From positions 1 to 13,846 of the forward strand of contig JBFYTF010000169.1 of assembly GCA_041300865.1 (NCBI GenBank): a stretch of 13,846 nt of DNA, given 5' to 3'. Both the position numbers and the translations under genes were made by a program. The DNA comes from JAAYZQ01 sp041300865. Its GTDB lineage: Bacteria; Chloroflexota; Anaerolineae; JAAYZQ01. Shown here in pieces: positions 1 to 7,441 of the stretch. The notes under the pieces are model-generated. The model made no database searches. It was not told the DNA's origin and worked only from the letters and a program-made list of their open reading frames with translations. How positions within the stretch are numbered: the first letter of the stretch is position 1; each line of letters starts with the position of its first letter.

Positions 1-806
1 GGTGCGCGGGCTGTGGCATCGGCATCGTCATGGGCAGCCTGCTGCGCGTGGTGCAAAAGCTGGAGCTGGAGCAGGACGACGTAGCCTTCATCTCGGGTAT
101 CGGCTGCACAGGCCGCATGCCTGTGTACATGGATTTCAACACCATGCACACCACCCATGGGCGGGCCCTGGCCTTCGCCACGGGGCTCAAGCTGGCACGC
201 CCAGAGATGGAGGTCATTGTCGTCATGGGCGACGGCGATGCCCTGGCCATCGGCGGCAACCACTTTATCCATGCGGCGCGGCGCAACATCGACCTGACGG
301 CCATCGTCGTCAACAACAGCATCTATGGCATGACGGGCGGCCAGTCGTCGCCGACTACGCCCCTGGATGCCCGGTCGGCTACAGCGCCCTACGGCCACAT
401 CGAGCCCCCGTTCCCCATCTGCGAGCTGGCCATGGCTGCCGGCGCCTCGTTTGTCGCCCGGGGCACGGTCTATCACGTCTCGGAGCTGGACCGCCTCATC
501 GAGCGTGCCATTGAGAAGCGGGGCTTTTCCTTGGTCGAAGCCGTGAGCTACTGCCACACGACCTTCGGCCGGGCCAACAATATCAAGTCGCCCGTGGAGA
601 TGATGCGCCAGCTAAAAGAGAACAGCATCACCCTGCAGGCAGCGCAGAAACAGGGCGAGGACAATGGCGATCAGGCCCAGATCGTTCGCGGTGTCTTTCG
701 CGACGAGGACCGGCCCGAGTTCACGGAGCTGTACGATCAGGTCATCGAGCGGGCCAACGGCCCGTTGGCGCCACGCAAGCGCAAGGTGCGCCGGGGCTGG
801 AACTAG
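1..806 (+). CDS. korB: 2-oxoacid:ferredoxin oxidoreductase, beta subunit (KorB type), 5'-truncated by the window
   Basis: This is the thiamine-diphosphate (TPP) binding subunit of a 2-oxoacid:ferredoxin oxidoreductase. The enzyme decarboxylates a 2-oxoacid, probably 2-oxoglutarate, to the acyl-CoA while reducing ferredoxin in the cytoplasm. The reading frame is open from base 3 and already encodes CAGCGIGI, the CxGCG motif near the N-terminus of KorB/PorB proteins, so only a short N-terminal piece is missing. A later internal ATG at 30 is not the real start. The TPP/Mg signature GDGDALAIGGNH followed by NNSIYGMTGGQ, and the upstream GIGCTGR, are typical of the family. The frame ends with TAG at 804-806, and the gamma subunit gene starts 10 bp later, so the two are co-transcribed. 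An alpha subunit should lie upstream, outside the window. Substrate choice between 2-oxoglutarate and another 2-oxoacid is inferred from overall resemblance. Confidence 0.93.
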   Translation, partial: CAGCGIGIVMGSLLRVVQKLELEQDDVAFISGIGCTGRMPVYMDFNTMHTTHGRALAFATGLKLARPEMEVIVVMGDGDALAIGGNHFIHAARRNIDLTAIVVNNSIYGMTGGQSSPTTPLDARSATAPYGHIEPPFPICELAMAAGASFVARGTVYHVSELDRLIERAIEKRGFSLVEAVSYCHTTFGRANNIKSPVEMMRQLKENSITLQAAQKQGEDNGDQAQIVRGVFRDEDRPEFTELYDQVIERANGPLAPRKRKVRRGWN

Positions 807-816
807 AGGAGAAAAG

Positions 817-1401
817 GTGGAGACACTGAGACGCGAGGCCAGGCGCGACCTTACGGATCGCTATGAAGTCGTGTTGGCGGGCGAGGGCGGTCAGGGCATG
901 ATCCTGGCCGGGGTCATCCTCGCCGAGGCGGCGGCCGTGTATGAGGGGCTGAACGCCGTGCAGACGCAGAGCTACGGGCCTGAGGCGCGGGGCGGAGCCA
1001 GCCGGTCGGAGGTGGTCATTGCCCGGGGCGAGATCGACTATCCCAAGGTCATGGCCGCCGACTTTTTGCTGTGCATGAGCCAGGAAGCGTGTGACAAGTT
1101 CTACGCCGACGTCAAGGAGGACGCCTGGATCGTCGTCGATTCCAGCAACGTCAGCCGTGTGCCGAGCCTACGTGCCCTCGGCGTGCCCATTTCGGAGATG
1201 GCCGAAGCAGCCACCGGACGGCGCATTACGGCCAGCATCGTCAGCCTGGGGCTGATCGCCGGGTTGACCGGCCTGGTCAGCCGCGAGGCGCTGGAAAAGG
1301 CGGTCCTGGACCGCGTGCCGTCGGGCAGCGAGGAAATGAACCTGCAAGCCCTGGCCGCCGGCTTTGCCCAGGCGGAGCGGCTCCTCGGCACGCCTGACTA
1401 A
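817..1401 (+). CDS. korC: 2-oxoacid:ferredoxin oxidoreductase, gamma subunit (KorC type)
   Basis: This is the gamma subunit/domain of the 2-oxoacid:ferredoxin oxidoreductase whose beta subunit precedes it. The product is 194 residues, a normal length for a stand-alone gamma subunit. Family motifs are GEGGQGM at residues 22-28 and SYGPEARGG at 52-60, followed by SEVVI. I chose the GTG at 817 because AGGAG at 807-811 sits 5 nt before it and because KorC proteins begin about 20 residues before the GEGGQG motif. The frame stays open upstream to 664, but that part overlaps korB and is out of frame with it. The TAA stop lies 4 bp from the end of the convergent C45 gene, and I see no T-tracted terminator between them. 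Confidence 0.93.
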   Translation: METLRREARRDLTDRYEVVLAGEGGQGMILAGVILAEAAAVYEGLNAVQTQSYGPEARGGASRSEVVIARGEIDYPKVMAADFLLCMSQEACDKFYADVKEDAWIVVDSSNVSRVPSLRALGVPISEMAEAATGRRITASIVSLGLIAGLTGLVSREALEKAVLDRVPSGSEEMNLQALAAGFAQAERLLGTPD

Positions 1402-1405
1402 GGGG

Positions 1406-2458
1406 TCAGGGACCGCCGGGTATCTCGAACTCCAGGAAGGCGTGGGCTTCTTGCACCGGATGGCCGGTGTAGACCCGCAGTCGGCAGGCGTCGAGGTCGA
1501 AAAGCGCCGTGCAGAAGGTGGCGTTGGTGTCGGGCGGGGACACCGTGCGATAGATGGGATAAGGCTTTCCTGCCGCGTCGCCCAGGATGCGCAGCACGCC
1601 CGCAGCGTCTCGCGGTGGCTCCGACGTCAAGAGCGCCTCCCCCCTGGCCACCCGCCCCGCACTTGATGCATCAACCGACTGGTCCACCCGGCCCAACTCC
1701 AGGTAGTGGTTGGTGTGCAAGTACGTCCCCTCCACCTGGCGCAGGGCATAGCTGCGGGGTGCGACCTCGACGTGCACCAGGCGCCGTTCCCGCGTGGAGC
1801 CCAGGTTGTAGCTAAAACCAGAGGACCTGCCCGGCAATGTCACGCGGCGCACCGCGTCGTCCAGCGATTCGGCCTCGAGAAGCGAGCGGGCGGCGAAACA
1901 GCGTCCCAATCCCACGCCCACGTGCTTCGGGAACAGGGTATCGATGGAGAAGCAGACGCCGGCTTCGTTAAAGCCAAACGCCACGCCGAACAGAGAGCCG
2001 GGATAGGACAGGACGGTAAAGGCCGGCCGGCCCGAAACACGGCCGTGCACCAGGTACAGCCCCTCTCGAAAGAAGGGTGGGCCGTCTTCGTTGTGGGCCA
2101 GCAGAGCCGCCTCGGGGATCAACAGGGCAACGTCGGTGCAGCCTCGGGCCTGCCTCTGGGCTAGAGGCCGGTACTCGCCCCACAGGTTAGCCAGGAACAT
2201 CTCCTCGAAGGGGCGGCCCGCGCCCTCCGCTGTGCCGGCCAACTCTGCCACGTAGTCGGGGTAGCGCGCCCGGTGCAGCTCCACGAAACGGTGGTACTGT
2301 GCCTGGCCCTCCGCCGTACGCAGGAAGGGCAGCAGGTCCTTCCGCAGCGGACCAAACTGCTCCATGGTCCTCCCGATTTCGGCCGCGAAACGCCGGCCGG
2401 TGGCGAGACCCACCTCGTAATACGAGCCTCGGACGTGAAGTTCGGGCAGTGTTCTCAT
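1406..2458 (-). CDS. C45-family autoproteolytic acyltransferase/hydrolase (Ntn fold)
   Basis: The 350-residue protein resembles the C45 peptidase / acyl-CoA:6-aminopenicillanate acyltransferase-like family. These are Ntn hydrolases that cleave themselves before a cysteine, which then serves as nucleophile for amide hydrolysis or acyl transfer. The visible signature is RGCTD, placing Gly106-Cys107-Thr108 at the predicted autocleavage site, followed by AHNEDG at 121-126. The fragment YPGSLFGVAFGFNEAGVCFS further on is also typical. No signal peptide is evident, so it is probably cytoplasmic. The ATG at 2458 is preceded by a GGAG-type ribosome site about 10 nt upstream and by a near-consensus promoter. 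Physiological substrate is unknown; penicillin acylation is not implied, and a linear-amide (for example N-acyl amino acid) substrate is equally possible. No neighbour hints at the role. Confidence 0.82.
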   Translation of the reverse strand: MRTLPELHVRGSYYEVGLATGRRFAAEIGRTMEQFGPLRKDLLPFLRTAEGQAQYHRFVELHRARYPDYVAELAGTAEGAGRPFEEMFLANLWGEYRPLAQRQARGCTDVALLIPEAALLAHNEDGPPFFREGLYLVHGRVSGRPAFTVLSYPGSLFGVAFGFNEAGVCFSIDTLFPKHVGVGLGRCFAARSLLEAESLDDAVRRVTLPGRSSGFSYNLGSTRERRLVHVEVAPRSYALRQVEGTYLHTNHYLELGRVDQSVDASSAGRVARGEALLTSEPPRDAAGVLRILGDAAGKPYPIYRTVSPPDTNATFCTALFDLDACRLRVYTGHPVQEAHAFLEFEIPGGP

Positions 2459-2485
2459 TGTTTGTCAGACCTCTCCTCGCTCCGG

Positions 2486-2514
2486 ATTATACCCGACCCC
2501 GAGCGGCGAGTCAA
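2486..2514 (-). promoter_or_regulatory. Promoter of the C45 hydrolase gene
   Basis: On the - strand TTGACT (2514-2509) is followed after 17 bp by a perfect TATAAT (2491-2486). This implies a 5' untranslated leader of roughly 20 nt before the ATG at 2458. It is divergent to the cca promoter. Confidence 0.85.
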
Positions 2515-2546
2515 TGGCAAGAACTGCACGGCTCGCGCCTGGTGCC

Positions 2547-2575
2547 TTGCCAGATCGTTCCTGGCGTGCTAGAAT
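2547..2575 (+). promoter_or_regulatory. Promoter of cca
   Basis: TTGCCA (2547-2552), a 17-bp spacer and TAGAAT (2570-2575) preceded by an extended -10 TGC. Transcription would begin near 2582, giving a leader of only about 10 nt that still contains the GAGAGGGG ribosome site before the ATG at 2592. Confidence 0.75.
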
Positions 2576-2591
2576 AGACAGGAGAGGGGTG

Positions 2592-4064
2592 ATGGACAGC
2601 GAACGGTTGCAGGAGCGTGTCATTGCCTGGCTGGCGGGGCAGGAAGTGCCCGCCTACCTGGTGGGTGGCTATGTGCGCGACCGGCTCCTCGGCCGGCCGA
2701 CCTATGACCTGGACGTGGCCGTGGCGGGCGACGGGCTGATCCTGGCCCGTCACCTGGCCGATGCGTTCCAGGGCGACTACTATCCCCTGGACGTGGAGCG
2801 GGCCACCGGCCGGGCGATTCTTTACCACGACGCTGGTCGCCTGGTGGTGGATGTGGCCCGCTTTCGCGGCGAACTGCCCCTGGCGCTGGAAAGGGACCTT
2901 GCCGGCCGGGACTTGACTATCAACGCCCTGGCTATGCAGGCCGGCGCGCCGGGTGTCGTCGTCGACCAGCACGGCGGGCTGGCCGACCTGGAGGCCCAGG
3001 TGCTGCGGCCGGTGTCTGAGGGCAGCATCCGCGACGATCCGCTTCGCGCGCTGCGCGCCGTGCGGCTGGCCGCGGATCTCGGCTTTCGCCTTGCGCCCGA
3101 AACCGAGGCGCTCCTGGAGCGCGACGGGCCGGCCCTCGCCCAAGTGTCTGGTGAACGGGTGCGCGACGAGCTGGCCCGGCTGCTGGCGCGGCCCGATGCT
3201 GCCCCGTGGCTGGTGCGCCTGGACGAGCTCGGACTGCTGGCGGTAATCCTGCCCGAGCTGGAGCCGCTGCGTGGCCTGGAACAGACCCTTCCTCACCGCC
3301 TCGACGCCCTGGCTCATACCCTGGCGACCCTGTCGGCCGCAGAGGGCATCGTGGCGCAGCTGCGCTGGCACAGCCGGGAGCCCGGCGATCGGGGACCTAT
3401 GCCGTGGGGCAAGGGACCGCTGCCCGAGCTTGAGCCGTTTGCGCCTCGCCTGCTGGCCCATCTCGCTCAGGGGAGCAACCGGACGCGCCTGGTCCTGCTC
3501 AAGATGGCCCTCTTGCTCCACGACACGGGCAAGGCGGCGACCAAGAGTGAAGAGGAGGGCCGCGTCCGGTTCATCGATCACCAGCGCTTCAGCGCCCGCC
3601 TGGCGGGCGAGGCACTCCGGCGGCTACGCTTCAACAAGTCCGAGGTGCGGCTGGTGCAGACCGTCGTGCGCCAGCACATGCGCCCGCCGCTTCTTGCCGA
3701 GCAGGAGAGTGTCTCGGGCCGGGCGGTGTATCGCTTTTTGCGCGACACGGAAGAGGCCGGCGTGGACGTGCTGCTCCACGCCCTGGCCGACCACGCCGCC
3801 ATCTACCCGCCCGGCATCGAGGACGAGCGCTGGCCGCGGTTGGTGGCACTCGTGGCACGGATGTTGGCCGAGTATTGGGAGCGCCGTGCCCAGGGGGTGG
3901 CTCCGCGACCCCTGCTGAGCGGCCACGATCTGATCCGCGAACTGGGAGTCGAGCCGGGGCCAGAGATCGGTGCCCTGCTCGAGGCCGTGCGCGAAGCCCA
4001 GGCAGGCGGTGAGGTCGACACCCGTGAGGAGGCGCTGGCGCTGGTGCGGCAGATGCGCGGCTGA
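2592..4064 (+). CDS. cca: CCA-adding tRNA nucleotidyltransferase with HD domain (class II)
   Basis: This enzyme adds or repairs the 3' CCA of tRNAs; closely related proteins are poly(A) polymerases, which sequence by eye cannot exclude. The 490-residue product has the class II polymerase head: GG at 25-26 in LVGGYVRDRLLG, the metal-binding pair Asp39/Asp41 in YDLDVAV, RDLTINALAM at 106-115, DDPLRALRAVRLAADLGF at 148-165, and ERVRDEL at 188-194. An HD phosphohydrolase domain follows from about residue 235, with His242, the His310-Asp311 pair in LLHDTGK, and a later conserved QHMRPP. The ATG at 2592 is preceded by GGAGAGGGG. The frame is open upstream, but that stretch overlaps the promoter. 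The tmRNA gene in this same window lacks an encoded CCA, consistent with a need for this activity. Confidence 0.93.
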   Translation: MDSERLQERVIAWLAGQEVPAYLVGGYVRDRLLGRPTYDLDVAVAGDGLILARHLADAFQGDYYPLDVERATGRAILYHDAGRLVVDVARFRGELPLALERDLAGRDLTINALAMQAGAPGVVVDQHGGLADLEAQVLRPVSEGSIRDDPLRALRAVRLAADLGFRLAPETEALLERDGPALAQVSGERVRDELARLLARPDAAPWLVRLDELGLLAVILPELEPLRGLEQTLPHRLDALAHTLATLSAAEGIVAQLRWHSREPGDRGPMPWGKGPLPELEPFAPRLLAHLAQGSNRTRLVLLKMALLLHDTGKAATKSEEEGRVRFIDHQRFSARLAGEALRRLRFNKSEVRLVQTVVRQHMRPPLLAEQESVSGRAVYRFLRDTEEAGVDVLLHALADHAAIYPPGIEDERWPRLVALVARMLAEYWERRAQGVAPRPLLSGHDLIRELGVEPGPEIGALLEAVREAQAGGEVDTREEALALVRQMRG

Positions 4065-4087
4065 GCGGCGCACGCCGGGCGCGCCGC
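4065..4087. terminator. GC-rich hairpin between convergent genes
   Basis: GCGGCGC (4065-4071) and GCGCCGC (4081-4087) form a perfect 7-bp stem with a 9-nt loop directly after the cca stop and before the end of the GGPPS gene. There is no T-tract on either strand, so an intrinsic terminator role is only possible. Confidence 0.3.
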
Positions 4088-4096
4088 GCACCTTGC

Positions 4097-5146
4097 TCAG
4101 GCGTTTCGGCCTACAAGTGAGGCAGCCATAGCGCGCAAGCTCTCCTGAGCAGCGCAGGCCTGACCTTCCGTTCGGCACTCGTCCAGGCTGGCCAGGGCCT
4201 GGACATAATAGCCGTGGGCCATCTCTTCGGCGTAGCGGCGGGCACCCGCCCGGTCGAGGATGGCCAGGGTGGTCTGGATGTCGGCCGCCTCTAGGGGGGC
4301 GGGGCGCTGATAGATCTCGGCCAGCTGCTGGGCAGACAGGCGCTCCTCCGGATGGGTGAGGACGTAGACCACCGGCAGCGTCTTTTTCTTGTCGCGTATG
4401 TCGGTGGCTGCCGATTTGCCGGTGTGCTCCTCGTCGCCCCAGATACCGAGGATGTCGTCCTGGATCTGGAAGGCCAGGCCGAGACTTTCGGCAAAGTGGT
4501 AATAGTGATCGGCCAGCGTCGGGTCGTCGCTGGCCACCAGGACGCCGATCTGCGCTGCCGTGGCCAGCAGGGTGGCCGTCTTGCGCCGGATCATGGCCAG
4601 GTATTGGTGCCGGTCCACGTCCAACCGCCCCTCAAACGCCATGTCAAAGTGCTGGCCTTCGCACAGCAGCAGGCAGGCGCGGTTTAGCGCCTGGTTGGCG
4701 GCGCGGCAGCGCGCCAGGGACACACCCCGGTCCGCCAGCTGGTGCAGCGCCTGCCAGGCGAGGACAAAGAGGCCATCGCCGGCATTGATGGCCTGGGCCG
4801 CGCCCCAAAGGTCCCACAGCGTGCGACGGCCGCGCCGGTAGTGGCTGCCGTCTTCGATGTCATCGTGCACAAGGGAAAAGTTGTGGACCAGCTCCACCGC
4901 AACAGCCGCCGGGACTGCCTGCTGCACATTGCCGCCGGCCGCTTCACAGCAGAGGAGGCACAAGATCGGGCGCAGGCGCTTGCCCCCCTGTGATTCCACG
5001 GGCTTCAGCTCGGCGTCGGCCCAGCCCATGTGGTAGCGCATCATACCATAATAGACGGCCAGGCCGTCGTTGGGAGAAGGGACCGCCTCCTGGAGCTCGC
5101 GCTCGACGAGTGGCAGGAGGCGGGCGTAGGCTTCTGCGAGGGTCAT
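4097..5146 (-). CDS. All-trans polyprenyl diphosphate synthase (geranylgeranyl/farnesyl type)
   Basis: This enzyme condenses isopentenyl diphosphate with allylic diphosphates to a short-chain (C15-C20) prenyl diphosphate, a precursor of carotenoids, quinone tails or other isoprenoids. The 349-residue product has GGKRLRP at 54-60, a first aspartate-rich motif DDIED at 95-99, Lys190-Thr191, and a second motif QDDILGIWGDEE starting at 229. Phe90 lies five residues before the first DDxxD. In this family an aromatic residue there restricts chain length, favouring C15-C20 rather than long chains. The DDILGIWGD form is shared with archaeal, actinobacterial and chloroflexotal GGPP synthases. The ATG at 5146 has AAGGAG 7 nt upstream. 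It follows fni by 49 bp on the same strand with no promoter seen in the gap, so the isomerase feeds this enzyme from one transcript. Confidence 0.9.
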   Translation of the reverse strand: MTLAEAYARLLPLVERELQEAVPSPNDGLAVYYGMMRYHMGWADAELKPVESQGGKRLRPILCLLCCEAAGGNVQQAVPAAVAVELVHNFSLVHDDIEDGSHYRRGRRTLWDLWGAAQAINAGDGLFVLAWQALHQLADRGVSLARCRAANQALNRACLLLCEGQHFDMAFEGRLDVDRHQYLAMIRRKTATLLATAAQIGVLVASDDPTLADHYYHFAESLGLAFQIQDDILGIWGDEEHTGKSAATDIRDKKKTLPVVYVLTHPEERLSAQQLAEIYQRPAPLEAADIQTTLAILDRAGARRYAEEMAHGYYVQALASLDECRTEGQACAAQESLRAMAASLVGRNA

Positions 5147-5195
5147 GGCTGGCTCCTTCCGGCGGTTGTCGTTCGCCTGTCGCTGCGGGCCGCAC

Positions 5196-6224
5196 TCACG
5201 CCGGCCGGCAAGGGCGCAGCGCCGGGCTGCCTTTCAGGCTTGCGACGTCGGCCAGCCCCAGGCTGAAGAGGATGATGCGCAGCTCATCGGCCACTTCGCC
5301 GGCCAGCTCGGCCACCGCTTGGGCCGACACGTTGGCCGCCTTGAGGAAGGGACCGGCCAGGGCCCCAAGGTCGGCGCCCAAGGCCAGGACTTTGGCGAGG
5401 TCAAGGCCGGTGCGCATTCCCCCGCTGGCGATGAGTGGCACGTCGGGCAGGGCCTGGCGCACGTCGACGACGGCTCGGGCCGTTGGGATGCCCCAGTCGG
5501 CAAAGCGGGCGCACAGGCGCCGGCGGCGCTCGGTGGGAGCGCGGTACATCTCGACCTGGCTCCAGGAAGTGCCCCCCGCACCCGCGACGTCGATGGCGGT
5601 CACGCCGGCGTCCACCAGGCGGCGGGCTACGCCGGCCGAGATACCCCAGCCCACCTCCTTCGCCACCACAGGCACCGGCAGGCTGCGGCACACGGCAGCG
5701 ATCTTGGCCAGGAGGCCCGCCCAGTTGGTGTCGCCCTCGGCCTGAAGCGCTTCCTGCAGGGGATTCAGGTGCAGAATGAGGGCATCGGCGCCCACGAGGT
5801 CGACCGCTCGCCGGCAATCGTCCACGGTCATGCCCGCGTTGAGCTGCACCGCACCCAGGTTGGCAAAGAGCAGAATGTCGGGCGCCAGGTGCCGGACACG
5901 AAAGGTGTCGGCCAGGTGAGGCGCCTCCAGGGCCGCCCGCAACGAGCCAAGGCCCATGGCAATCCCGGCGAGCTGCGCGCCTTCGGCCAGGTGGTGGTTG
6001 ATGCGCTGTGCCTCGGCAGTGCCGCCCGTCATGGAGGAGATGAGCAGGGGAAGACTCAGCTCTTTGCCGAGGAAGCTGGTTGCCGTCTGGACGGCGGCCA
6101 AGTCGATGTCGGGCAGGGCGTTGTGGTCAAAGCAGTAGTGTTCCAGGCCCGTGGTCAACTCGGGAAAAGAGACGTCCTTCTCCAGGTTGATGTGCAGGTG
6201 TTCCGTTTTTCGTTCTTCGAGCAT
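5196..6224 (-). CDS. fni: Type 2 isopentenyl-diphosphate delta-isomerase (FMN-dependent)
   Basis: It interconverts isopentenyl and dimethylallyl diphosphate using reduced FMN, supplying the starter unit for the downstream prenyl synthase. The 342-residue product starts with RKTEHLHI at residues 5-12, the N-terminal substrate-binding signature of IDI-2. It also contains SSMTGG (63-68), HLNPLQE (152-158) with the catalytic glutamine and metal-binding glutamate, KE at 189-190, AGAGGTSW (214-221) and ASGGMRTG (266-273) for FMN phosphate binding. The frame is open to 6302, but the ATG at 6224 is the better start because it matches the family N-terminus and has GGGAGAAG just upstream; the extra part overlaps the promoter. 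It has no relationship to the type 1 (Nudix) isomerase. First gene of a two-gene operon. Confidence 0.95.
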   Translation of the reverse strand: MLEERKTEHLHINLEKDVSFPELTTGLEHYCFDHNALPDIDLAAVQTATSFLGKELSLPLLISSMTGGTAEAQRINHHLAEGAQLAGIAMGLGSLRAALEAPHLADTFRVRHLAPDILLFANLGAVQLNAGMTVDDCRRAVDLVGADALILHLNPLQEALQAEGDTNWAGLLAKIAAVCRSLPVPVVAKEVGWGISAGVARRLVDAGVTAIDVAGAGGTSWSQVEMYRAPTERRRRLCARFADWGIPTARAVVDVRQALPDVPLIASGGMRTGLDLAKVLALGADLGALAGPFLKAANVSAQAVAELAGEVADELRIILFSLGLADVASLKGSPALRPCRPA

Positions 6225-6283
6225 TCTTCTCCCGTAACTCGGCCTGGGCTCGAGTGTTCTATGTCCTGGAAACAGGTGGCCCG

Positions 6284-6312
6284 ATCTTACCAGGGGACAC
6301 ACGGAATGTCAA
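6284..6312 (-). promoter_or_regulatory. Promoter of the fni-GGPPS operon
   Basis: On the - strand TTGACA (6312-6307), 17 bp, then TAAGAT (6289-6284) preceded by extended -10 TGG. Its -35 is only 5 bp from the -35 of the divergent acpP promoter. Confidence 0.82.
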
Positions 6313-6317
6313 GCGAG

Positions 6318-6346
6318 TTGACAGGTCGCACCAGACCTGGTAGAAT
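6318..6346 (+). promoter_or_regulatory. Promoter of acpP
   Basis: TTGACA (6318-6323), 17-bp spacer, TAGAAT (6341-6346) preceded by extended -10 TGG. The spacer contains an inverted repeat, CAGGTC and GACCTG (6322-6327 and 6334-6339), that could be an operator. It implies a leader of about 50 nt. Confidence 0.85.
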
Positions 6347-6402
6347 GTCCAATCTGTACGGCGACACAAGGACGCCAGAGCTAAACTCCAGGAGGAAAGA
6401 GC

Positions 6403-6636
6403 ATGGACGCATTTGAACGAGTAAAAGCCATCATCGTCGAGCAATTGGGTGTGGACGCTGACAAAGTCACCCGCGAAGCACGTTTCCGCGAGGACCTGGA
6501 CGCCGATTCCCTGGATCTCGTGGAGTTGATTATGGCCTTTGAGGACGAGTTTGGCGGCGAGATCTCGGACGATGAGGCCCAGCAGATCAAGACCGTCGGC
6601 CAGGCCGCCGACTATCTGCAGGAGCGAATGGCCTAG
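6403..6636 (+). CDS. acpP: Acyl carrier protein
   Basis: A small acidic protein of 77 residues that carries growing acyl chains in fatty-acid synthesis on a 4'-phosphopantetheine arm. The attachment site is Ser36 in DADSLDLVEL, the standard ACP motif. Residue spacing and length match bacterial ACPs exactly. GGAGG lies about 8 nt before the ATG, a strong ribosome site fitting the high expression expected of ACP. It stands alone: no fab genes flank it, which is unlike the common fabD-fabG-acpP-fabF cluster. It is transcribed from a strong promoter divergent to fni and ends at a clear terminator, so it looks like a monocistronic unit. Confidence 0.96.
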   Translation: MDAFERVKAIIVEQLGVDADKVTREARFREDLDADSLDLVELIMAFEDEFGGEISDDEAQQIKTVGQAADYLQERMA

Positions 6637-6671
6637 GGCGCCTGGTACCTGTTCCGCCGGCGCAAGCCAAG

Positions 6672-6708
6672 GCACCGGGAATCGAGCGCTCGATTTCCGG
6701 TGCTTTTT
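6672..6708 (+). terminator. Rho-independent terminator of acpP
   Basis: A long hairpin, GCACCGGGAATCGAG pairing with CTCGATTTCCGGTGC through one G-U wobble, is followed by TTTTT at 6704-6708. It starts 35 nt after the acpP stop. Confidence 0.92.
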
Positions 6709-6808
6709 CGCGCCTTTCTCCCAGCCCGCGAGCCGGCGCTCATGGACTTCCCGCCGCGTTAAGGACGGGCTGGCCCTGCTGCGCGCCGCATGGATCGAAG
6801 AGACAAGC

Positions 6809-7441
6809 ATGGAAGCAAAACAACGGGGGGTTGGCCCTCCGCAGGCCGTCAGCGCCATCGTCCTGGCCGGGGGCGAGAGCCGGCGACTGGGCTACGACAA
6901 GTGCATGCTGCCCATCGAGGGGCGAACACTCCTGGCACGCACCCTGGCCCTTCTCACGGCTGTCGCCGATGACCTTCTCGTCGTGAGCAACGATCCTCAC
7001 CGCGCAGCCGGCCTGGGAGTCCCCGTCCGGCTGGTAACCGACGAGCAGCCGGGCGTGGGTGCCCTGATGGGACTTTACAGCGGGCTAAAAGCGGCATGGC
7101 ATGAGCGGGCCGTGGTCGTCGCTTGCGACATGCCCTTCCTCAACCTGCCGTTGCTGCGCTACATGGTCAGCCTGGCCGCCCGCTACGACGTGGTCCTGCC
7201 CCGGCTGGGCGATATGGCAGAGCCGCTGCATGCCGTCTACAGCAGGGGCTGCCTACCCTCCATTGAACGCCACCTGGCCCTGGGGCGGCGCCGCATCGTT
7301 GCCTTTTTCGACGAGGTGCGGGTGCGGTACGTCGAGGAGGCAGAGATCGATCGCTACGATGCAAAGCATCTCTCATTTCTGAACGTCAACACCCCTCAAG
7401 ACTGGCAGCGCGTACAGTCGCTGCTGAGCGAAACTCAGTAA
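6809..7441 (+). CDS. mobA: Molybdenum cofactor guanylyltransferase (MobA family)
   Basis: It probably transfers GMP to molybdopterin to make the bis-MGD or MGD form of the cofactor. The 210-residue product has the MobA nucleotide-binding start LAGGESRRLGYDK (19-31), GALMGL at 84-89, ACDMPFLNLPLL (105-116) and PLHAVYSRGCLP (139-150), all in family order. The ATG at 6809 is the only good in-frame start; a weak GAAGAG lies about 6 nt upstream. An ATG at 6790 is in another frame. I see no clear promoter between the acpP terminator and this gene, so expression may come from read-through or a weak site. Its last 7 bp overlap the tail of the opposing kinase gene. No molybdoenzyme or other moa/moe gene is visible here, so the substrate nucleotide (GTP or CTP, as in MocA) is inferred. 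Confidence 0.82.
   Translation: MEAKQRGVGPPQAVSAIVLAGGESRRLGYDKCMLPIEGRTLLARTLALLTAVADDLLVVSNDPHRAAGLGVPVRLVTDEQPGVGALMGLYSGLKAAWHERAVVVACDMPFLNLPLLRYMVSLAARYDVVLPRLGDMAEPLHAVYSRGCLPSIERHLALGRRRIVAFFDEVRVRYVEEAEIDRYDAKHLSFLNVNTPQDWQRVQSLLSETQ

Noticed and set aside
2511..3581. 356-codon - strand open frame opposite cca
   Set aside because: Antisense to cca, whose motifs are clear; composition is Gln/Arg/His-rich as expected of a shadow frame.
5145..6416. Long + strand open frame of 423 codons opposite fni
   Set aside because: It is antisense to a firmly identified gene, lacks protein-like composition and crosses two promoters; it is a GC-rich shadow frame.
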